Positions 56,175 through 64,000 of a stretch of DNA of 64,000 nt are shown one piece after another (position 1 is the stretch's first letter; every line of letters begins with the position of its first letter). Origin of the DNA: Chiridota heheva (Eukaryota; Echinodermata; Holothuroidea; Apodida; Chiridotidae). Below the pieces are notes generated by a model. The model saw only the letters and a program-made list of their open reading frames with translations. It was not told where the DNA came from and did no database searches. The translations under genes and the position numbers were made by a program. Location of the stretch: positions 288,501 to 352,500 of the forward strand of contig JAIGNY010004485.1 in assembly GCA_020152595.1 (NCBI GenBank), given 5' to 3'.

Positions 56175-58043
56175 TCGGTGGTATTTCCCGAGCCAATGTT
56201 ATTGTATATGCTATTTTCCTGCGGATTCCGCCTAGTGAAATCCGAGTATTTGAAACATTTTTAGTGAATTTTGGAATGCAGAATTCGTTAAAACTATGCA
56301 ACAATATGACCTGTTATTGGATCAACATTTCGATCTATTTAAAGCAAACATAACAACACAGCAAAATATCCAAATAACGCTTAGGATATGATAACCGCTG
56401 CAAAAACCGGAACGTATCCGGGAGAGAACCTCGCTCTTAAGTTAGTCATCGCATAAGCTCAAATCCCTTTAAGGGATGTTAAGTTAAAAAAAATAAGCTT
56501 CATTTGACCTGTGACCTTTGTACCCTAAACCCTTGGGAGACAAATGTTCAGGGCCAGGGGTACCCGTCCACCAATTTTGGTTCATGTGTGTATTACAGTT
56601 TTTGAGTTGTTTTAAGTGACACAAAATTATTTTTTGCACTGACGCACGCACGCACACATACACACACCCGGACAGACGCAAAAATCACCAAATTTTGTCC
56701 CGTTCCAAAACTTATGACCCCTAACCCCTAATAAGAGGCATATGAGACCCCCTGGTGGGCCCCACCAGCTCACATAATATCAAGTGGGTGGTCATGTAGA
56801 ATAGGATGTATAGGCAGTTATTTGCCTACACAGCAAAGTGACTTCAGTATATCTCATCCTCACATATATGTGGGTGATGGGATAAAAACCAATGAAGTTC
56901 CTTAATTGTGTTAACTCATTCTTTTTCAATCTTTCCTTTCACCAGCTTTACTTAAATGGGAGTAGCTGAATATGACCAAGAGGTTTTCAGATGGACCATC
57001 CATACTCTCCATCATGATAAAACAGTTTGTTGATTTTCAGTGACTAAAATCTAGGACGGAAATTTCAAGAATTACATTAAAGATTTCAGGAGTTTGAGCC
57101 GTCTTCTCTTAAACTAGATAACAGACAATAGTCAGATAGTCCCAATTCCAAAAATTCGCGGGGTGTATACTATACAGATGCACAGACTTTAACGGTTAGG
57201 CTAAAACGAAATTTTGAGAAGAAGTTAGTAATTATCTGACTCTGTCTTGAAAATAAATATATCACCTTAATATAGTCTGTAATCTTAATATTCACATAGG
57301 TATATGGGATCCGATGGTAATGTAAATCATTCAAGCATATTTATGGGATGAATCTGATTTCATAATTCGGACAAGTTTGGATAGATAAGCTATCCTGTTT
57401 TCCATTATCATTTGGACCCAACAAACCCATGCATTTGTCTCCTGTGAAATTATTCCGGCTCGACATAATTTCTAACAAAACTATCAAGGGAGGCTCACCA
57501 AGAGAGGGCCAATGTTCGGGATATTTCCTTCATTTTTCGGGCAGGTTTTTCCATTTTGGGAAATTTTAGCGCATTTTTGGCCAATTTTCCGTTAATTTTC
57601 TTCCATTTTGTGAACTTTAATTAATTTCCAGGCACTTTCCTTCGATTTTCGGAACATTTTCTTCCACTTCATCACACTCAATTGATTTGATAGAAATTTC
57701 ATCATTTTCGGAGGGGTTCCCCCCTCCCAAGTCAGGTCAATTTTTAACAAGGGGAATCAGCCCCACTGACCCCCCTTCCAGCCCCCCCCCCCTTGGAAAT
57801 CAACCCTGCCAGTCACATCGGAAGCGGCAGAGCTAGGGAGGGCCTCAGTTTGGAGGTTTCGCTTCCCCGCCATCCCCTTAAATTCCTTTTTGAGGCAAAT
57901 CCAAATAACATTTAACAGTTTTAAGCAAGATTATAAAAAGATCTTAAGATGCCAAATCTTTATCTATAAATTGTTTACAAAAATAGGGGCCTATTTCAGA
58001 GTTTAACCCCCTACTTTAAAAGATTATACAGCGACGTTGCATG
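56175..58043. other. No gene seen; dispersed-repeat-like sequence
   Basis: At 56490-56760 is a repeat-like block with TTTGACCTGTGACCTTTG and an alternating GACGCACGCACGCACACA stretch. At 57510-57700 is a TTTTCC-rich stretch related to 44876-45140, followed by long C runs at about 57781. No coding region is supported. Confidence 0.5.
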
Positions 58044-59526
58044 GCCTTCGAGATACCAAACAGCCAGAATGCTTACATCGATTATAAACTAGCCTTCGGG
58101 ATACCAGCCAGCCAGAATGCTTACATCGATTATAAACTAGCCTTCGGGATACCAGCCAGCCAGAATGCTTACATCGATTAAAAACTAGCCCTCGGGATAC
58201 CAGACAGCCAGAATGCTTACATCGATTATATACTAGCCTTCGAGATACCAGACAGCCAGAATGCTTACATTAATTATATACTATCCTTCGAGATACCAGA
58301 CAGCCAGAATGCTTACATCAATTATATACTATCCTTCGAGATACCAGACAGCCAGAATGCTTACATCGATTATATACCAGCCTTCGAGATACCAAACAGC
58401 CAGAATGCTTACATCAATTATATACTAGCCTTCGAGATACCAGACAGCCAGAATGCTTACATCAATTCTATACTAGCCTTCGAGATACCAGACAGCCATA
58501 ATGCTTACATCAATTATATACTATCCTTCGAGATACCAGACAGCCAGAATGCTTACATCGATTATATACTAGCCTTCGAGATACCAGACAGCCAGAATGC
58601 TTACATCAATTATATACTATCCTTCGAGATACCAGACAGCCAGAATGCTTACATACTAGCCTTCGAGATACCAGACAGCCAGAATGCTTACATCAATTAT
58701 ATACCAGCCTTCGAGATACCAGACAGCCAGAATGCTTACATCGATTATATACTAGCCTTCGAAATACCAGACAGCCAGAATGCTTACATCGATTATATAC
58801 TAGCCTTTGAGATACCAGCCAGCCAGAATGCTTAAATCGATTATATACTAGCCTTCGAGATACCAGACAGCCAGAATGCTTACATCAATTATATACTAGC
58901 CTTCGAGATACCAGACAGCCAGAATGCTTACATCGATTATGAGATACCAGCCAGCCAGAATGCCTACATCGATTATATACTAGCCTTCGAGATACCAGAC
59001 AGCCAGAATGCTTACATCGATTATATACTAGCCTTCGAGATACCAGACAGCCAGAATGCTTACATCAATTATATACTATCCTTCGAGATACCAGACAGCC
59101 AGAATGCTTACATACTATCCTTCGAGATACCAGACAGCCAGAATGCTTACATACTAGCCTTCGAGATACTAGACAGCCAGAATGCTTACATCAATTATAT
59201 ACCAGCCTTCGAGATACCAGACAGCCAGAATGCTTACATCGATTATATACTAGCCTTCGAAATACCAGACAGCCAGAATGCTTACATCGATTATATACTA
59301 GCCTTTGAGATACCAGCCAGCCAGAATGCTTAAATCGATTATATACTAGCCTTCGAGATACCAGACAGCCAGAATGCTTACATCAATTATATACTAGCCT
59401 TCGAGATACCAGACAGCCAGAATGCTTACATCGATTATGAGATACCAGCCAGCCAGAATGCCTACATCGATTATATACTAGCCTTCGAGATACCAGACAG
59501 CTAGAATGCTTACATCGATTATATAC
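58044..59526. repeat. Minisatellite, 48-bp unit, with higher-order duplication
   Basis: About 31 copies of CCTTCGAGATACCAGACAGC, then CAGAATGCTTACATCGATTA and TATACTAG. Shortened units join GAATGCTTACAT directly to ACTAGCC or ACTATCC. A block with the same ordered variants (CGAAATACC, TTAAATCGA, GATTATGAGATACC) occurs at about 58660-59000 and again about 498 bp later. Confidence 0.95.
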
Positions 59527-62500
59527 AAATTTGATTATATATCATAGTATATATTCATGATTTGACAATGAACTGCCTTCATTTTAATCTACTTCCGCTG
59601 TCTACCCCGTATACGCAGTGCTTCTGTATTTCCAAAAATCATTTCCTGAAATTAATAAGTCACTAAATTGCCTGAAATTCAGTTACTATTTCCAGAAATT
59701 TAGTTAGGACTACTAAACCATGAAATACAAATAAATACGAAATAACGCTTCCTAAATTCAAATATGGCTTACAAATCTAATTTCCTCGTTCTTTTCTTAT
59801 TATTCTTATTCACAATCCAAACTTTTCCAGAAAGAACAAAAGAGCTTATTACCAATTTAACATGCACATTATGTTGCCCCGATATTCCCCTTAATTTCAC
59901 ATTTTTTCATCTCTCAAAAAATATCCCGAAAACATATAGATTTCCCGAACTTCCGATTATTTCCTTGGAAGCCAAGAATACGAATCCAAGCACGAAAATA
60001 TCAACACATTGTAACTCTGAAAAGCAGATTCAAGTTCACATGTGTTTATTGACCTTAACGCGCCAATATGGGATCATCTCTAAGTAACAGGGTCAGTAGG
60101 AGTTAATATAGGGTATCCTCTACAGAGATAAGCGTAATTTTAGCGTTTGTATAACTTTTTAATAGGTCACTTTGCGCCATCGGATACATTTTATGTCAAT
60201 ATCGTAAAGAAATATCCCCGGCCCCACGTACAAGACTTGTCGCATAACAATGCACGGCGCAGACGACGAGAATTAGTATGCAAAATGCGACGATAATTAG
60301 TATGCAAAATGAGCGTCGTGATTCACATTCGTCGGACTTCATTTCTAGACTACAACGACTTCATTATTATGACATACATCAACTGTCTTTAAACTACTAA
60401 CGTTGTAAATTTTTGGCAAACAGGTTAACATTAATAAGTCAGGGACCTGCCAGTGTTGAGAAGAAATATCTAAAAATAAACAACCTCAATTTTAAATGGT
60501 AGGAAATTATTCCAAACAGTTAGGGTTTAAAAGAAGTGTATCTTCAGATCTGATCATGGGCTTAAGAAGGGAAACCACCAAGAAAATTATTTGACACGTC
60601 ACCAGTAAGTCTGATACACACTAGTTATGTCACTTCCTTGGATTGGCTTATCCATATTTGTGTAAATATTTTAACCAATCAGAAACGTTCAATTATATTG
60701 TGTATTTCTATCCAACTCTCCATGTTCACACGATAACCGGCCTTTATATCATGAAAAAGTAATAGAAAAAGTCTTACATTGGCAGGTTTAAGGATCCTTC
60801 TTTCAACATTGTGCAAAGGGGTGATATGAGGGTCTGTAATAGGCCTATATCGAATTTTCTTATTATTCAAACAATTTACTGTCATAGCTTGTCAAATTGG
60901 CACAAGTAGTATAAGATTCAATAGGGTGGGGCATAAGCATATTCGTCCCCTAAAATCATTCGGGGGCATGCACTCTTCTCACACCAAAACAGTCTACGCC
61001 TATGCTTACTTCTGTATGTTCGTGTAATGCCCCAGGGTAATGCCATGTATCTTCATGAGCTTTCAGAGAAAATGCTTTCAAATTAGGATATCTTTATGAA
61101 AGTAATAAATAATCCAATTTCATCTTTTTTTAATAATTGTGGAACGCTCAACTGCTCAAGAATCCTTCACATTTCACAAATTGTAAACTGAAGCTCTCTA
61201 GCTTTGGCATCATACAAAATATTCAATATGAAGCTGCCAGACTCAGGACTCAGAAAATTAAAGTAGTCATGATTAAAAACATATCGCACGAATACCCCCG
61301 AGACCTCAGAACAATACGTGTTATAGAATTTGAAAATTAATCAACTGGCTCAGTTTTCTTTCACGCATCTGAACAGAAGAATCAAGTCACGAAGAAAACA
61401 CAACCAGACCCCTAGCTTTGCTGTATTACAGCCTTGCCCCTCCGTGGGCCCGCCCTGCCCCTCCGTGGGTCCGCCCTGCCCTCTGAGGTCCGCCCTGCCC
61501 CTCATGAGAAAAAAAATATTCAAAAATGTTTTTTTTATTATATAAACTCAATAATCTTAAATAACCTCATAAATGATTACCTTACATGGATACAGAACAC
61601 AACATGATAGCATAGTAATCAATTGTCCTGTTTGGCTCATGAATGGTCCTTATCAATCAGGATAGTTTCATTCTGAGGTATGATTATAGCTAAGTATGTA
61701 GTATGTATCTTTATGTTAAAATAGCGGAGGAATCGCATAAAGTGATGCAAACACATCAATTGATTTGAATACTTCACGCAGGGAAAATTAAGTTAGCGAT
61801 ATGAGTCAGGGGGAAGTTACTTTCTTGACAACCCCGCCCATGCATGACTCATTTGTTGTCTAAGATATACATGGCCACACTAGCGGGCGTGGGGAGGATT
61901 TGGCCTCCACGGGAATGCTTCCCCAAGAAAATTTGTACAGCCAAATTAAGTCTAGTTGATGTTAATTTGTATAGTTCCACCTCTTTTCCCAACATTCTTT
62001 TGTGACGCGGCCACTTTTAGCAAAATTTCTTTAACATGATTTGAAAAGTATATCTTGATCACAATAAAGCTTTATGATTTACGTAAATTTCAAAGATATA
62101 TGACCAATTTCCTTATTTGATTGCTTTGTATTTAACCTCTGCCACACGTTGTGCAAACAATCCAAAATTGTTGGTCAAATAGAACTCAGCAACTCAAACT
62201 GCATAGAGTTTAGAGCAGCACTGAATTGAAAGCTGTTTCTCTACTTATGGTTTATTTCTGTGTGGGTTTCCAAACACCATTATAGAATTATGCATGTCAA
62301 CAAACTTAAACTGTAACTGCAAGAAAATATGCTGTTAAACATCTGTACATGCAAAAATCAAAATATTTACATCAAAATCGGTTAGAATTTTCAGTCCTCG
62401 TAGAATTTCATAACTTTTAAAATAAATGCAAATTTCAAATTTAATTTGTGACATCAGAAAGAGAAACACTTGTTCTCTTCAATCCGTCACCAACATTTTC

Positions 62501-62971
62501 TCAATGAAATAGGACCAGTTGAATAATGCTGTTAAAGAAATTTGGAATTTTCATCAATCAAATACTAGCATAGAAGAAAACCTAAACGGAATAAGAATTT
62601 GAACCTTTAAGATCTTAAGACCATATAGATCATTAAATACATGATACATTTAATCTGTTTAGGCCCGTTATCATTTAATCCAAGTTGACCTTATAACTTT
62701 TATTTGCGCTGCAACCGTTATGTAATCACACAAACCCGGGGAACTATCAATAAGAAACAAACATGACGGACACTAATAGGAAGTGTTTTGTAACTAGGCA
62801 CATTATGGCCTATTGAAGTTAAATTATATAGACAGGTAGAATAAACAAGCTGAATTGTTTTACCATTCCTGTAATACCATGTCGATAGCAATAAATCCTG
62901 GTAAATTTGGTTGAAAATGTATCATTAAAGAGGTTTCATTTGTTATTTTTATGTTTCAAGTGTGCAAATTT
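59527..62971. other. 3.4-kb stretch without a supported gene
   Basis: AT-rich sequence. There is a 20-bp tandem duplication with AATTAGTATGCAAAATG at about 60270-60311 and a short CGCCCTGCCCCTC repeat at 61434-61504. An open frame at 59764-60087 is discussed under rejected items. Confidence 0.4.
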
Positions 62972-64000
62972 GTGTACTAGTTCCGTGCTATGACCAGGCA
63001 TATTGATCTTGTGTACCAGTTCCCTGTTGACCAGGCATATTGGTCTTGTGTACCAGTTCCCTGCTATGATCAGGCATATTGATTTTGTGTAACAGTTCCC
63101 TGCTATGACCAGGCATATTTATCTTGTGTACCAGTTCCGTGCTATGACCAGGCACATTGATCTTGTGTACCAGTTCCCTGTTATGACCAAGCATATTGAT
63201 CTTGTGTACCGGTTCCCTGCTATGACCAGGCATATTTATCTTGTGTACCAGTTCCCTGCTATGACCAGGCATATTTATCTTGTGTACCAGTTCCCTGCTA
63301 TGACCAGGCATATTGATCTTGTGTACCAGTACCCTGCTATGACCAGGCATATTGATTTTGTGTAAAAGTTCCCTGCTATGACCAGGCATATTTATCTTGT
63401 GTACCAGTTCCGTGCTATGACCAGGCACATTGATCTTGTGTACCAGTTCCCTGTTATGACCAAGCATATCTATCTTGTGTACCAGTTCCCTGCTATGACC
63501 AGGCATATTGATCTTGTGTACCAGTTCCCTGCTATGACCAGGCATATTGATTTTGTGTACCAGTACCCTGTTATGACCAGGCACATTGATCTTGTGTACC
63601 AGTTCCCTGCTATAACCAGGCATATTGATCTTGTGTACCAGTTCCCTGTTATGACCAGGTATATTGATCTTGTGTACCAGTTCCCTGCTATGACCAGGCA
63701 TATTGATCTTGTGTACCAGTTCCCTGTTATGACCAAGCATATTAATCTTGTGTACCAGTTCCCTGCTATGACCAGGCATATTTATCTTGTGTACCAGTTC
63801 CCTGCTATGACCAGGCATATTGATCTTGTGTACCAGTTCCCTGTTATGACCAAGCATATTAATCTTGTGTACCAGTTCCCTGCTATGACCAAGCATATTA
63901 ATCTTGTGTACCAGTTCCCTGCTATGACCAGGCATATTGATCTTGTGTAACAGTTCCCTGCTATGACCAGGCATATTGATATTGTGTACCAGTTCCCTGC
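62972..64000. repeat. Minisatellite, 39-bp unit, running off the window end
   Basis: About 26 copies of TATGACCAGGCATATTGATC followed by TTGTGTACCAGTTCCCTGC. Thirteen-codon periodicity without stops gives a 328-residue minus frame (MPGHSRELVHKIN repeats) and plus frames, so coding cannot be inferred. A block of seven units recurs: the variant order at 63105 is seen again at 63378, 273 bp later. Confidence 0.96.

Noticed and set aside
59764-60087. 107-residue open frame with a signal-peptide-like start (FLVLFLLFLFTIQTF) and several cysteines
   Set aside because: It sits in AT-rich low-complexity sequence with TTTCC/CCCGAA repeats, has no recognisable family and no flanking gene signals. It could be a small secreted protein, but chance is more likely.
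62988-63974. 328-residue minus-strand open frame with 13-residue repeats
   Set aside because: The 39-bp unit keeps frames open on both strands, and the plus-strand frames are equally long-lived, so openness is not evidence of coding.

Overview
The window is eukaryotic genomic DNA, most likely from a marine invertebrate and plausibly a deuterostome such as an echinoderm, hemichordate or cephalochordate. The reasons are a spliced extracellular-matrix gene with large introns, CR1-like, RTE-like and Jockey/I-like LINE fragments, a DIRS-like fragment, tRNA-derived SINEs and very many minisatellites. The species cannot be fixed from sequence alone. No prokaryotic operon, CRISPR array, rRNA gene or functional tRNA gene is visible.

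The one confident host gene runs on the + strand from 6706 to 36934. It is the 3' part of an ADAMTS-like gene of the ADAMTSL4 / THSD4 (ADAMTSL6) type. Ten exons encode, in order, the second half of the ADAMTS spacer, a Ser/Thr-rich linker of roughly 700 residues, six thrombospondin type 1 repeats (TSRs) and a C-terminal PLAC domain with a stop at 36934. No metalloprotease domain and no upstream exon (signal peptide, first TSR, Cys-rich module, first half of the spacer) can be seen, so the 5' part lies before the window. One net extra base near 11710-11756 breaks the frame in the linker exon.

Positions 1-6300 are a nest of dead mobile elements: a minus-strand RTE-like LINE, a plus-strand Jockey/I-like LINE ending in a CAAA tail, and a minus-strand DIRS-like RT/RNase H fragment. 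They lie between two inverted copies of a repeat of about 400 bp. The gene's introns carry four SINE copies, three CR1-like 3' fragments and six major minisatellites. Two repeats touch 5' splice sites: a SINE whose target duplication spans the donor of the first exon, and a 22-bp minisatellite whose unit is the exon end plus donor of the 13877-14006 exon. The last intron (16.1 kb) holds a 61-bp satellite of about 90 copies and a LINE inserted in register into a 29-bp repeat array.

From 37 kb to the end I find no convincing gene. The region has minisatellites with units of 39, 48, 17, 48 and 39 bp, a perfect 74-bp hairpin palindrome, a MITE-like element, and a near-identical tandem duplication of 3.2 kb (49728-56174), each copy carrying a polypurine tract of about 365 nt. 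Minisatellites and polypurine tracts together fill about 14 kb, or a fifth of the window, and they cause nearly all the long open frames.
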